Source: a marine group bacterium Sva0996 bin134 | GTDB lineage: Bacteria > Actinomycetota > Acidimicrobiia > Acidimicrobiales > Bin134 | Length of the DNA stretch: 64,000 nt | Direction: 5' to 3' | NCBI GenBank assembly: GCA_002239105.1 | Contig: MPNQ01000014.1 | Span: forward strand, 1 to 64,000 | Shown here: piece by piece, positions 25,301-32,497 of the stretch | Position numbering within the stretch: the stretch's first letter is position 1 | How the letters are laid out: each line of letters starts with the position of its first letter | Program-made: the position numbers and the translations under genes | Notes under the pieces: model-generated | Database searches by the model: none | The model's input: the letters and a program-made list of their open reading frames with translations, nothing else | What the model was told of the DNA's origin: nothing

Positions 25301-25859
25301 CAGAGAGTAGCCGTCGCGACTGATCCTCAGTACAGCCGTCGTGTACGTATTCACTAGCCTTGCCGTGGAGTCTGGCTATCCGCTTTGCCGGAGCCAGATC
25401 ATCCGGTGAGGCTTGTGCTCCTTTCAGCTTCACGATGAGAGCAACGGCGCGCTTCAATGCCTTCTTGTCCTCGTTCTTGCCAAGCTCCTCAAGCTGATCG
25501 ATACAGGCCAACAGTTCGTCTAGTGGCCCAGGAGCATCACCGGGGGTCTCGATACTCCTGACGTATCTTCTCTTTGCTCTGATGACAGCCTGGCTCTTCT
25601 GCTGCCACGGATTGGGTTCCACGAACTGATCCGCGTATCTGAACACCGAATCCAAAGCCGCGCGGACATATACAGAGACACCGCGTCCGACAGCATCCCG
25701 CGGTTCCCCACTATCCTGATGCCGCCTCGCTGCTTCTAGGTCGCGACTAGCTGCGCGGCCTTTGTAACCGATCAACTTCAGTTTCTCCGATAGTGCCACT
25801 GTGATGTCGCTCATCTTCACCCAGGCCTGCTTTCGATCGACTTTGTCAACCTGCTCCAA
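22305..25859 (-). CDS. Large protein of unknown function (1184 residues), defence-island candidate
   Basis: I do not recognise this family. It is soluble-looking, acidic and rich in Leu, Ala, Trp and predicted helices throughout, with no transmembrane segment, P-loop or obvious nuclease motif. Residues ~1-180 form a distinct helical region ending in a HGKASEYVHDGC stretch; the rest looks like a long alpha-solenoid with repeated WxL-rich helices. GC content is clearly lower by eye than in the ribosomal genes, pointing to recent acquisition. A TTG start at 25859 is supported by TAGTCT 5 nt upstream; ATG at 25814 is the alternative (1169 residues). It lies downstream of, and on the same strand as, the broken nuclease-methyltransferase gene, which suggests a role in phage defence (inference only). 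Confidence 0.7.
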   Translation of the reverse strand: MEQVDKVDRKQAWVKMSDITVALSEKLKLIGYKGRAASRDLEAARRHQDSGEPRDAVGRGVSVYVRAALDSVFRYADQFVEPNPWQQKSQAVIRAKRRYVRSIETPGDAPGPLDELLACIDQLEELGKNEDKKALKRAVALIVKLKGAQASPDDLAPAKRIARLHGKASEYVHDGCTEDQSRRLLSEVEDALWTVFRPPDLPGARLSALARQADPSDEVVREVNELLASARDLEAFLELVPTPVWLQRLNQGARPLDPLDQSGGRWIAWEAVVRLSKDYRAEAVKWVMEIFERHKGDTAVCVSLASALLDMEPPAIAESLDIVRRHPDGWMLLFGVLDALRDGVDPSSILVKDAADVFLSTLLQGREDSNPALHGGREDNYYMALLGMLSGGATPDNAAGRLEMLAYKLEIARRHWRPSALDRMVAEVLGDESVEMSSNRWMFPLGYSCDAPVSRLGERDLDDFGVKAVSAISTCLVRIFQSAIGGLPASTLLELAARVPEPLGHRLGVWALSVADDADPEDMVRAIESAIASRLPNCDDIALIDRVVSSSKSGDEDVVGCVGRWQAALGEPPILSEVEEAIGSDSIWAEYGWLYPYQWVPLLPEDAASNWTGSNAYKLLAAEQSPRGRADFDEIANKSLRPEVPIRSGPLQPRFDADELGCMAPADAAREIASCPVARDEWTCETLILGRVLQELVEANPSGWGDNPTHIAELLRHPTYISHYLTALSALESEQMGSTDIDSLVDTIVWVLGEPRPVEDLGGESPHSNLCASDWDEAHRAAIWLVRRLLVTKIGLAGRYQEVWDLLEREAKAFPLSQMSADDMEISPLAVMLHSDDQHKREEDLHHLAINQQNTQALDTALLLAVHEHRTSSQVRSQAPALVKWCLAIPGEEGAKYRAIIAARVEFLLHALPDWLEENKDDLFDNDVLGRIALDQVLRFEWPYEWICTNYRRGVYDAAHRGVDRALNWILIAMLNSTEGYEPESVIEQLGNRVPAACEVLAWLLDYSSTGEDTMKERADRFFELLLEGNRHTRALGWLVRTDTMPHDEWVALTLKAMEATGGEIDMSELIIRRVFNNEPKEDSIRILTSLIEVQCNPAHALSTGDIDDNGGRLNRATWDRMTIAQKAPRWLEQYQPTNGSNDAVLQLRETLRRHGLLRVPNSGQSNQASDQDSTPSDHIGAMQ

Positions 25860-25864
25860 TGATC

Positions 25865-25888
25865 AGACTACAAGGCTGGAATTCCAGC
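25865..25888 (-). promoter_or_regulatory. Leaderless -10 box and palindromic operator candidate of the 1184-residue gene
   Basis: On the minus strand TAGTCT (25865-25870) stands 5 nt before the TTG start. Four bases further upstream is a perfect 14-bp palindrome, GCTGGAATTCCAGC (25875-25888), inside the -35/-10 spacer, where a repressor would block polymerase. Confidence 0.4.
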
Positions 25889-25917
25889 TCCCTCCTAGTT
25901 TCTGGTGGCCGATCTAG

Positions 25918-25954
25918 AGGAGTGTTTTCCCAGTTAGGAACACACTCCTTTTAA
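25918..25954 (+). terminator. Hairpin followed by a short T-run
   Basis: AGGAGTGT (25918-25925) pairs with ACACTCCT (25942-25949), with an inner TTCC/GGAA pairing, and TTTT follows on the plus strand. On the minus strand it lies between the methyltransferase fragment and the 1184-residue gene and may end transcription there. The rest of 25860-26126 holds no gene I can support. Confidence 0.45.
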
Positions 25955-26126
25955 GCGGCTCAAAGCAGTAATCTGGGTTATGGAAGTCAGATTTGCAGCT
26001 GTGGGATGTGGTACGGGTTTGGGACATCAAGACTCCGGCGGAGAGTAGAAGCACAACTGGTGTAGTGGCAGCATCGACCCGCTGGCCGGGCAGTTCTCAA
26101 ACATCTGCCAACACACACCCCAAGCT

Positions 26127-26792
26127 TCATGGGCGGGTCTTCTTGTCGCCGTGGACTGAGGGCTCGGAACACCACTGCATACGCAAGGTCGTCAGCGGGT
26201 CAAGGATGGTCTCGGGAAGCCCGAGCGCACCACACAGCACTCTTTCGTCCAGTTCCTGACGGGCATCGTCTCGATAGGCCTCATTGGCAGGCAGCATGGG
26301 CCGATGCTCGAACTCGTCGAACACATCGACCAGATCCCGAACCTGTTCGGCTGAAATTGCCCTCAAGTCCAACACAGGGATGTTTCCCATCGTGGTCACC
26401 GTCAGATTCGCCCGACCCTTCTGCTGGCGATTGGATACATACCAGCGCCCCAGCAACCCAAGGGTGGTATTCAGCCACACGCAGAGGGCCTTCTCCCAGA
26501 CTTCGACATCGCCACCATCACCTGGGGTGGGGCCAAAAGACGGCCAAGCCCGTCCGCCGATAGCCGGCCTAGGGGTCAAGCACGCTGCCATCGGCTGCGA
26601 GTTCACCTGAAAGTCTCTATTGACATGCAAGCGGGTGGCACCGGCGAACGAACGACCAGTGCTGCTGGTTCGCCCCTCCCACATCACAAGAGCGAACTCC
26701 TTCAGCTCAGAGCGCTCGACTCCTTGCGAGCAGGGCAGCACGCGCATCGTGGTCTCCGCCCTGTGATCGTGCGACCAGAGCACCGGCCCCAA
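26127..26792 (-). CDS. C-terminal fragment of the nuclease-methyltransferase (separated by a frameshift)
   Basis: This 221-residue frame continues the protein encoded at 26702-29089 but in another frame; it overlaps that frame by 91 nt. It starts LWSHDHRAETTMRVLPCSQG and carries the recognition-like C-terminal region (TRLHVNRDFQVNSQPMAA, LCVWLNTTLGLLGRWYVSNR, LTVTTMGNIPVLDL), which looks like the end of a type IIG/N6 methyltransferase rather than an independent protein. No ribosome binding site or good start exists; the TTG at 26792 is only the first available codon. Expression would need frameshifting or correction of a sequence error. Confidence 0.6.
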   Translation of the reverse strand: MGPVLWSHDHRAETTMRVLPCSQGVERSELKEFALVMWEGRTSSTGRSFAGATRLHVNRDFQVNSQPMAACLTPRPAIGGRAWPSFGPTPGDGGDVEVWEKALCVWLNTTLGLLGRWYVSNRQQKGRANLTVTTMGNIPVLDLRAISAEQVRDLVDVFDEFEHRPMLPANEAYRDDARQELDERVLCGALGLPETILDPLTTLRMQWCSEPSVHGDKKTRP

Positions 26793-29089
26793 CTCGCCTG
26801 GGGATGGGCCGCCCGATCAGGCAGTCTGACGATGTCGAATGGGCCGCGGGCGGAGTCGTCGGAATTCCGACCGGAGATGTCCCGATCTACCAGTCCTCGA
26901 TGACCCAGCCGCTTTAACGGCGAGCTCGGAAGATCGAGAACTCGATGGCGGGGCAAGGTAATCCGGCCTGCGGCCAGTTCAGTGGCGGCCACTGCTACCC
27001 CGACATTCGACACTCCGATGGGATTGCCCATCACATCTTCACCGAATGCTGAGGTGGCGTGAAGCCCAATATCTTGACTACCAACTGTCAGCAGACCGCT
27101 GCTCCCAGACTTGGCATTGATCGCTCGGGCCATCTCGATTCCGGCGATCGGTGAAAAAGGTCGGTTATTCAATATGGCATGGACGACATCCAACGCCGCT
27201 TCCGATGCCGGACCGGCCTTCTTGGTAGCTACGACGATTACTTCAGCCATTCCGGTGTCGGCCGAAAAAGCGCGACCTTCAGAGGCCTCATCTCCATGCT
27301 CAGATATGGAGACAACAGCTATATCTTCGTACTGGACAGCCAGAAGCGCCCGCGCGGCTCCCCACGCTGCACCAGAAACCAGCGAGGCAGGCAGGATCAA
27401 AGCCAGCACCCCACCGGGTTTGAGCTTGGCGTGGGCCAAGTCGATGAAGTTCGAGGCAATCCCCGCGTTGCCGTGACTCGCCTTCATGCCGCTGATGAGC
27501 ATTATGTTCTCGGCCAGAACGTCTGACATGGCCTTTTGCGCTTTCGGATCAGCCCCCAAACCGGCGAATGCAGGGTTGGGCACCTCGGCGTGACCAGCCT
27601 CATGGTTGGTTGGGCGGGTGAAAGGGGGATTCATGATGGCGATGTCCAGCGATTCGGCGGGAATGTCAGCAGCAGTAAGCGTCTGCTCGCCCCGCGCGGT
27701 TGCCGCCAGCGTCCCATCCCCCCAGAGGGCAGCCCGTTTGTTGGAGTGGAGCAGGTCGAGAGCCCCGATGCGATACGCCAGCACGCCCTGTTCATCAGCA
27801 ACTTCTCCGTAGGGCATGACCCACGTCTTGGTGCTGGTGTAGTCGATGTCGGGCCGCTCTCCCGAAAGACGAGCGGCAGTCAGATGCACGGCAGCAGACA
27901 TAATGTCACAGCCGATCATCGCCTCTTCGATAAGGGGTCGATGTACGTCAGCGTCGTCACCCCCCTCAATGCGATACCGCTCGACAATTCGACGGTACAC
28001 CGCGGTCAACAGCGCGCCCGTGCCGCAGGCCATGTCCGCCACCCGTAAACTGGCGATCGCTTCCGGGTCGGCCCAATCCACCTCTAGGCGCTCCACCGAC
28101 AACTCGGCCAACAGAGCTGCTGACGCGGGTCGGGTGTAGAAGGTGGCCAAGAATTTGCGATCACCGATTAACTCCCCGAAGAGCCGCCCAACCAGGCCGG
28201 AGGAGTTCGGGTCGTCGACTATCTCTCCCGCGGTGCGGCACAGGATTTCGAGCGCTCGCTTGGCACCTACAAAGCTGTTCATGGCCCGCAGCAGCCTTCG
28301 GCCCACTCCGAAGATGGGCCAGTAGTTTACCTCCAAGATGTCCTGCCATATTTCCAGTACCCGAAGCTGATCCAGCTCGTTGTCAGCCATCATCTGCGAT
28401 GGCGTTGGTATCTCCGGATGATGTTTCGCAATGTGAAACTGGAACAGCACGGCGTTGAATAGGATCGCCATGGCCATGCGGTTGGTCTGCTCCCCCGACT
28501 CTTGAGCCAGCACCTCCCCAAAGGCATCGGCTGTGCCCACCCCTTCAGTAGCCTGAGCCGCTGCAGCGGTCAGCCGCGCCTGCAACAACTCGGCCACAGG
28601 GCCAGCATCAGCGCCATCGGCCCCCGCTCGGTCGACGAACGCGGCAAACTCTGCAAGCCTGCCCTCCAACCAACCCGATTCAGGGAATCTAGCCTGGGCG
28701 CCTTCGCCGTTTACCGACCACATGGCCCACTGGAACGTGATCTCGGTGAATGCGCCTTGGGCTAGCTCCTCATCAGAGAAGTCATTGAGCCGCTCCGGGC
28801 TTCTCATGCCGACAACCACTCGAACTGCGCGATCATCCTTGGCCCACCGCGTCCCGAAGTGTCCCAAGCACTGCTGCTCCAACTGCCTGGCAGGGACACT
28901 GGCATACTTGTTCTCTACGAGAACTCGCTCTCGGCCCGGCGCATCCACGGTCAGATCGGGCTGTTTGGCTGAGCCGACCAGCTTGCTGGCGCGCTCCGCT
29001 TGCACCACCGACTGCGGATGGCATCGCCCGATGGCCGCGGCAATGGCCGCGTTCAGCGCCTTCTCATCTCGGTGCTCAGCGGGCGGCAT
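26702..29089 (-). CDS. Fused nuclease / N6-adenine DNA methyltransferase, type IIG restriction-modification-like, frameshifted near its 3' end
   Basis: The 795-residue frame carries three parts. Residues ~1-150 contain a PD-(D/E)xK-type nuclease pattern (KQPDLTV followed by VLVENKY; Asp45, Glu59, Lys61). A helical linker follows to ~330. The methyltransferase has the SAM loop DMACGTGALL (~350) and catalytic MNPPFTR (~487). Such one-chain enzymes both methylate and cut DNA. After GPFDIVRLPDRAAHP the frame runs into sequence unlike the family, while the expected continuation is in the frame at 26127-26792, so a 1-nt indel lies around 26702-26816. The ATG at 29089 is chosen because TACAAT is 6 nt upstream; an open frame extends to a TTG at 29155. 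Base composition differs from neighbours. Confidence 0.75.
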   Translation of the reverse strand: MPPAEHRDEKALNAAIAAAIGRCHPQSVVQAERASKLVGSAKQPDLTVDAPGRERVLVENKYASVPARQLEQQCLGHFGTRWAKDDRAVRVVVGMRSPERLNDFSDEELAQGAFTEITFQWAMWSVNGEGAQARFPESGWLEGRLAEFAAFVDRAGADGADAGPVAELLQARLTAAAAQATEGVGTADAFGEVLAQESGEQTNRMAMAILFNAVLFQFHIAKHHPEIPTPSQMMADNELDQLRVLEIWQDILEVNYWPIFGVGRRLLRAMNSFVGAKRALEILCRTAGEIVDDPNSSGLVGRLFGELIGDRKFLATFYTRPASAALLAELSVERLEVDWADPEAIASLRVADMACGTGALLTAVYRRIVERYRIEGGDDADVHRPLIEEAMIGCDIMSAAVHLTAARLSGERPDIDYTSTKTWVMPYGEVADEQGVLAYRIGALDLLHSNKRAALWGDGTLAATARGEQTLTAADIPAESLDIAIMNPPFTRPTNHEAGHAEVPNPAFAGLGADPKAQKAMSDVLAENIMLISGMKASHGNAGIASNFIDLAHAKLKPGGVLALILPASLVSGAAWGAARALLAVQYEDIAVVSISEHGDEASEGRAFSADTGMAEVIVVATKKAGPASEAALDVVHAILNNRPFSPIAGIEMARAINAKSGSSGLLTVGSQDIGLHATSAFGEDVMGNPIGVSNVGVAVAATELAAGRITLPRHRVLDLPSSPLKRLGHRGLVDRDISGRNSDDSARGPFDIVRLPDRAAHPQASWGRCSGRTITGRRPRCACCPARKESSALS

Positions 29090-29095
29090 CGTCCG

Positions 29096-29101
29096 ATTGT
29101 A
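29096..29101 (-). promoter_or_regulatory. Leaderless -10 box of the nuclease-methyltransferase gene
   Basis: TACAAT on the minus strand, 6 nt before the ATG at 29089. It would place the transcription start on the start codon. Confidence 0.55.
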
Positions 29102-29211
29102 CGAGGCAGCCATGACAGCTTGGTGCAAAGGTCCAATGCCAAAGCAGGCTGTCAAGAGTCCTGAACGCAGCAGATTCCGTCCCCAGCAGCGAATCTCAAG
29201 CGCCGGGGTGG

Positions 29212-29217
29212 TACAAA
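29212..29217 (+). promoter_or_regulatory. Candidate leaderless -10 box of tpx
   Basis: TACAAA is 6 nt before the tpx ATG. The last base is A rather than the usual T, so support is weaker than at other sites. Confidence 0.35.
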
Positions 29218-29223
29218 ACGGCT

Positions 29224-29724
29224 ATGGCTCAGACCACTTTCGGAGACACAACCATCAACATCGGCGGCGACCTCCCAGCGGTGGGAGCGGCGGCGCCGGC
29301 ATTCACGCTGACGGGCGGCGATCTGTCCCCGGTCACGCTGGATGGCCTGTCCGGCCGTAACGTGGTTCTCAACATCTTCCCCAGCATCGACACCAGAGTG
29401 TGCGCCGCCAGCGTGCGGGCGTTCAACGAGCGGGCCGCCGGTCTCGACAACACCACCGTGATCTGCGCCTCGATGGACCTGCCTTTTGCCGGCTCCCGCT
29501 TCTGCGGTGCCGAGGGCATCGAGAACGTGACCATCGGCTCCATCTTCCGCAACCGCGAGTTCTTGGACGACTACGGCGTGGAGATGGTGGACGGCCCCCT
29601 TTCCGGCCTCACCGCCCGGGCCGTGGTGGTCATCGCCCCTGACGGCACTGTGGCCCACTCCGAGTTGGTAGGCGCCATCGCCACCGAACCCGACTACGAC
29701 GCCGCCCTCGCCGCCTGCTCTTAA
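29224..29724 (+). CDS. tpx: Thiol peroxidase (atypical 2-Cys peroxiredoxin)
   Basis: A 166-residue Tpx that reduces hydrogen peroxide and alkyl hydroperoxides with thioredoxin. It has the thioredoxin-fold signature FPSIDTRVCAASVRAFNE with peroxidatic Cys60, and the resolving Cys94 in LPFAGSRFCGAEGIENV. Length is standard. The ATG has no ribosome binding site, which fits a leaderless transcript. It points away from the restriction gene and converges on the AI-2E-family gene with a hairpin between. Confidence 0.93.
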   Translation: MAQTTFGDTTINIGGDLPAVGAAAPAFTLTGGDLSPVTLDGLSGRNVVLNIFPSIDTRVCAASVRAFNERAAGLDNTTVICASMDLPFAGSRFCGAEGIENVTIGSIFRNREFLDDYGVEMVDGPLSGLTARAVVVIAPDGTVAHSELVGAIATEPDYDAALAACS

Positions 29725-29728
29725 CCGC

Positions 29729-29748
29729 GTTCGCCAACTTCGGCGAAC
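29729..29748 (+). terminator. Hairpin between convergent tpx and AI-2E-family gene
   Basis: GTTCGCC and GGCGAAC form a perfect 7-bp stem with a 6-nt loop in the 31-nt gap between two convergent genes. There is no T-run, but the location suits a two-way terminator. Confidence 0.45.
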
Positions 29749-29755
29749 TGGGCGA

Positions 29756-30916
29756 TCAGGACTTGCTGCCTCGGCGGAGAACCTCGCGGATCCTCTGTCC
29801 TACGGGTTCGCGCGGCGATTGCTGGGCTGCTTCGGCATCTTCTAGCTCTTGCACCACGTCAACCCGCTCTAGATAGCTGGACAAGAACGACTGGATAGTG
29901 GCCGCGGCGGGCAGGGCCAGCAATGCACCCACCGCCCCCAGCAGCAGGCCTCCGGCGATCACCGAGCCGAACGCCACGGTCACATGGATTTCCATGGTGT
30001 GGGCGGTCACCTTGGGCTGAAGCAGGTAGTTCTCCACCTGTTGGTACACCACGATGGCGATCAAAATGGCCAGGCCCGTAGATGGCCTGTCCAGCAAACC
30101 GATTATCACCGGCAGCGCCCCGGCAATGTAGGTGCCGATAACCGGTACAAATTGCGATACCAAGCCCACCCACATCGCCATCGGCACCGGGAAGGGGGCG
30201 CCCACCAGCCAGAAAACCAGCCAGTGGACCAAGAACGAGACAACCGCCAGGATCAGCCGGCTGTAGATGTAGCCCCCGGTCTTGTCAATCGCCAGATCCC
30301 AGATGCTCAGCACAATGCGCTGGCGCTCGGGCGGTAGCAGTGAGCAGATGTTGCGCCGCAGCTTGGGCCCCTCGGCCACCAGATAGAAGGTGAACAGCAC
30401 AATGGTCAGGATCTGGAACAGTACCTGCAAGACGGTGGCTCCCAAGTTGACCAAATTGTCGGCCAGGCGGGCGGCCAGGTTGGCGACCGCCCCGCCCTCC
30501 TGGAACTCGTCGAGCAGGCCCTGGGCATCGATTTCGATGTCGAAGGCGTCCTCCACCCAATCCTCGATGTCGTTTATGTAGCCGGGAGCGTCGTCGGCGA
30601 ATTCGCCGATCTGGTCGGCCAAGACCGCGCCGATGGCCCACAAGAACACCCCCAGCGCGGCCAGCACCGCTAGGAACATGATTCCGGTTCCCACACCCCG
30701 CCGAATTCCCATCCGCTCCATCCGGTTCACCGCGGGTTCCAGCGCGAACGAGACGAAAAACGACACCAGCACGATCACGATCAGCATTTTCAGCTCCGCG
30801 ATCAGCCATCCCAGCACGTACAGCCCGCCGAGAGCTGCGGCCCCGGTCAGGATGGCCCGAAAAAGCCAAGGGGGAACTTTGGGGGAGGGTGTTTCCTCGG
30901 ACGAAACTTCGTCCAC
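29756..30916 (-). CDS. AI-2E family transporter (PerM/YdiK-type membrane protein)
   Basis: A 386-residue inner-membrane protein with about seven or eight hydrophobic segments, for example ILTGAAALGGLYVLGWLIAE, MLIVIVLVSFFVSFALEP and a long stretch at ~230-290 rich in Gly/Ala/Val. The family-typical pattern is EPAVNRMERMGIRRGVGTGI after the first helix pair and a mid-protein region with PPERQRIVLSIWDLAIDKTGGYIYSRLIL. Members export small molecules or ions; autoinducer-2 export is shown only for some. It starts with GTG at 30916, with TAGCGT 6 nt upstream. The C-terminal tail is polar. It is divergent from rplC. Confidence 0.88.
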   Translation of the reverse strand: MDEVSSEETPSPKVPPWLFRAILTGAAALGGLYVLGWLIAELKMLIVIVLVSFFVSFALEPAVNRMERMGIRRGVGTGIMFLAVLAALGVFLWAIGAVLADQIGEFADDAPGYINDIEDWVEDAFDIEIDAQGLLDEFQEGGAVANLAARLADNLVNLGATVLQVLFQILTIVLFTFYLVAEGPKLRRNICSLLPPERQRIVLSIWDLAIDKTGGYIYSRLILAVVSFLVHWLVFWLVGAPFPVPMAMWVGLVSQFVPVIGTYIAGALPVIIGLLDRPSTGLAILIAIVVYQQVENYLLQPKVTAHTMEIHVTVAFGSVIAGGLLLGAVGALLALPAAATIQSFLSSYLERVDVVQELEDAEAAQQSPREPVGQRIREVLRRGSKS

Positions 30917-30922
30917 AGTTGC

Positions 30923-30928
30923 ACGCTA
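30923..30928 (-). promoter_or_regulatory. Leaderless -10 box of the AI-2E-family gene
   Basis: TAGCGT on the minus strand, exactly 6 nt before the GTG start at 30916. Confidence 0.5.
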
Positions 30929-30955
30929 ACCGTCGCCTTTTGCCCGGTCGGGGAT

Positions 30956-30984
30956 TTGGCCAATCCCCAGGCAGCCGCTATCCT
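30956..30984 (+). promoter_or_regulatory. Promoter of the rplC (S10-spc-alpha) operon
   Basis: TTGGCC (30956-30961), a 17-nt spacer and TATCCT (30979-30984) make a good sigma-70-type promoter, with transcription expected from about 30991. A dedicated promoter is needed here because rpsJ and its upstream promoters are 11 kb away. Confidence 0.6.
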
Positions 30985-31093
30985 TTCTATTTCGTGCCGG
31001 CCCCGGTCGGCGCTGTTCGTGTCAAACGACGTCCGTCTAGGCCTGCAAGGTGCAATCACCCTGCTCCAGGAACCGGGCGGCACAACCGAAGCC

Positions 31094-31141
31094 CGCTCCG
31101 CCGGAAAGACCCACTCGCTGGGTCTGCACCCGTGCGGAGCG
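31094..31141 (+). promoter_or_regulatory. Structured mRNA leader upstream of rplC
   Basis: An outer helix of CGCTCCGC (31094-31101) with GCGGAGCG (31134-31141) encloses a 7-bp hairpin AGACCCA/TGGGTCT (31107-31113, 31119-31125, loop CTCGC) and an asymmetric internal loop. It ends 22 nt before the rplC start in a leader of about 170 nt. In other bacteria L4 represses the S10 operon by binding such a leader; that role is inferred here. Confidence 0.5.
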
Positions 31142-31163
31142 TTCGCGTGAAGGCAGGTTCGCG

Positions 31164-31808
31164 GTGGTTGCCAAGGCGATTGTCGGCGAAAAATTAGGAA
31201 TGACCCAGGTATGGGACGAGAACGACCGCGTCGTGCCCGTGACCGTATTGCGGGTGGAACCCTGCCGCATTGTGCAGGTCAAACGCCCCGAGACCGATGG
31301 CTATTCCGCGCTCCAGGTGACCTTTGGAACCCAGAGCCCCGACCGGCTGACCCAGCCGGAGCGAGGCCACTTGGCCAAGGCCGAGGTCGCTCCCGGCCGC
31401 ACCCTGGTTGAGCTGCGCCTAGACGACGTGGGCACCTACGAAGCCGGGCAGGAGATCGGCGTCGACGTGTTCGACGGGGGTGAGCTGGTAGACGTCACCG
31501 GCGTCAGCAAGGGCAAGGGCTTCACCGGCGTCATGAAGCGGCACAACTTCAGCGGGCAAAAGGCCAGCCACGGCGCCCATAAGGTCCACCGCAAGCCCGG
31601 CGCTGTGGGCCAGTGCGCCACACCGTCGAGGATTTTCCGCGGCAAGAAGATGCCGGGACGAGCGGGGGCCGAGAAGGTCACCACTCTCAACCTCCAGGTG
31701 GTGAGGGTGGACAGCGAGAACGATTTGATCCTGGTGAAGGGCTCGGTTCCCGGCCGAAGGGGAGCAACCGTGTTGATTCGCAGCGCAGTGAAGAACGGTG
31801 CGAAATGA
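31164..31808 (+). CDS. rplC: 50S ribosomal protein L3
   Basis: A 214-residue L3, an early assembly protein whose loop reaches the peptidyl transferase centre. Marks: AIVGEKLGMTQVWDENDRVV at the start and VTGVSKGKGFTGVMKRHNFS with GAHKVHRKPGAVGQCATPSR in the central extension. The GTG at 31164 is used because family sequence starts there. It overlaps rplD by the ATGA at 31805-31808. It is the first gene after the block that separates it from rpsJ. Confidence 0.97.
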   Translation: MVAKAIVGEKLGMTQVWDENDRVVPVTVLRVEPCRIVQVKRPETDGYSALQVTFGTQSPDRLTQPERGHLAKAEVAPGRTLVELRLDDVGTYEAGQEIGVDVFDGGELVDVTGVSKGKGFTGVMKRHNFSGQKASHGAHKVHRKPGAVGQCATPSRIFRGKKMPGRAGAEKVTTLNLQVVRVDSENDLILVKGSVPGRRGATVLIRSAVKNGAK

Positions 31809-32497
31809 CCACCGTCACCGTGCGCAATCCCTCCGGCAAGAAGACCGGGACCGTGGATCTGGATCCCGAAGTGTTCGACATTGAGCCCAACGTGGCGGTC
31901 ATGCACCAGGTGGTCACCGCCCAGTTGGCCGCCCGGCGCCGGGGAACCCAGAGCACCAAGACCCGTTCTGAAGTCAAGGGCGGCGGCGGCAAGCCGTGGC
32001 GCCAGAAGGGCACCGGCCGGGCCCGTCACGGATCGACCCGCAACCCGCAGTGGCGTGGTGGCGGGGTTGCCCTCGGCCCCAAACCCCGGAGCTACCGCCA
32101 GCGCACCCCCAAGAAAATGGTCCGCTTGGCCCTGCGGTCGGCCCTGTCCGATCGGGCTCGCGACGAGAAAGTGGTTGTGGTTGACCACTGGCGGTTTGAG
32201 TCCCCCCGCACCAAGGATGCCCTCGCTGCGCTTAAAGCATTGAAAGCGGACGGTCGGGTGCTGTTGGTAGCCGAGCGCGATGAGTCTGAGGTGTGGAAGA
32301 GCTTCAGAAATCTGCCAAAAGTCCATCTCGTCAGCCCCGGAGAGTTGAACGCCTACGACGTACTGGTGTCCGACGTGGTGGTGTTCACCCTCGAAACTCT
32401 GCCGACCGCCGTCGCTAGTGAACAGGATGCCGACGAAGCCGACATGGACGAAGAAGGCACGGACCAAGAACGCATGGACCAAGAGGAAGAGTCATGA
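31805..32497 (+). CDS. rplD: 50S ribosomal protein L4, with acidic C-terminal tail
   Basis: A 230-residue L4 that lines the peptide exit tunnel. The tunnel loop is clear ([39 protein letters not shown]), followed by the C-terminal globular domain. The last ~25 residues are almost all Asp, Glu, Gln and Met, an acidic tail beyond the usual end of L4. Starts and stops overlap both neighbours by 4 nt, so expression is tightly coupled. Confidence 0.97.
   Translation: MTTVTVRNPSGKKTGTVDLDPEVFDIEPNVAVMHQVVTAQLAARRRGTQSTKTRSEVKGGGGKPWRQKGTGRARHGSTRNPQWRGGGVALGPKPRSYRQRTPKKMVRLALRSALSDRARDEKVVVVDHWRFESPRTKDALAALKALKADGRVLLVAERDESEVWKSFRNLPKVHLVSPGELNAYDVLVSDVVVFTLETLPTAVASEQDADEADMDEEGTDQERMDQEEES

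Noticed and set aside
25987..26259. Small open frames in the gap between the restriction gene fragments and the 1184-residue gene
   Set aside because: No ribosome binding site, no -10/start spacing, unusual composition; likely non-coding or decayed.
22305..29155. Transposon or integrated element boundaries
   Set aside because: No transposase, integrase, terminal inverted repeats or target duplication could be seen at the edges of the block.
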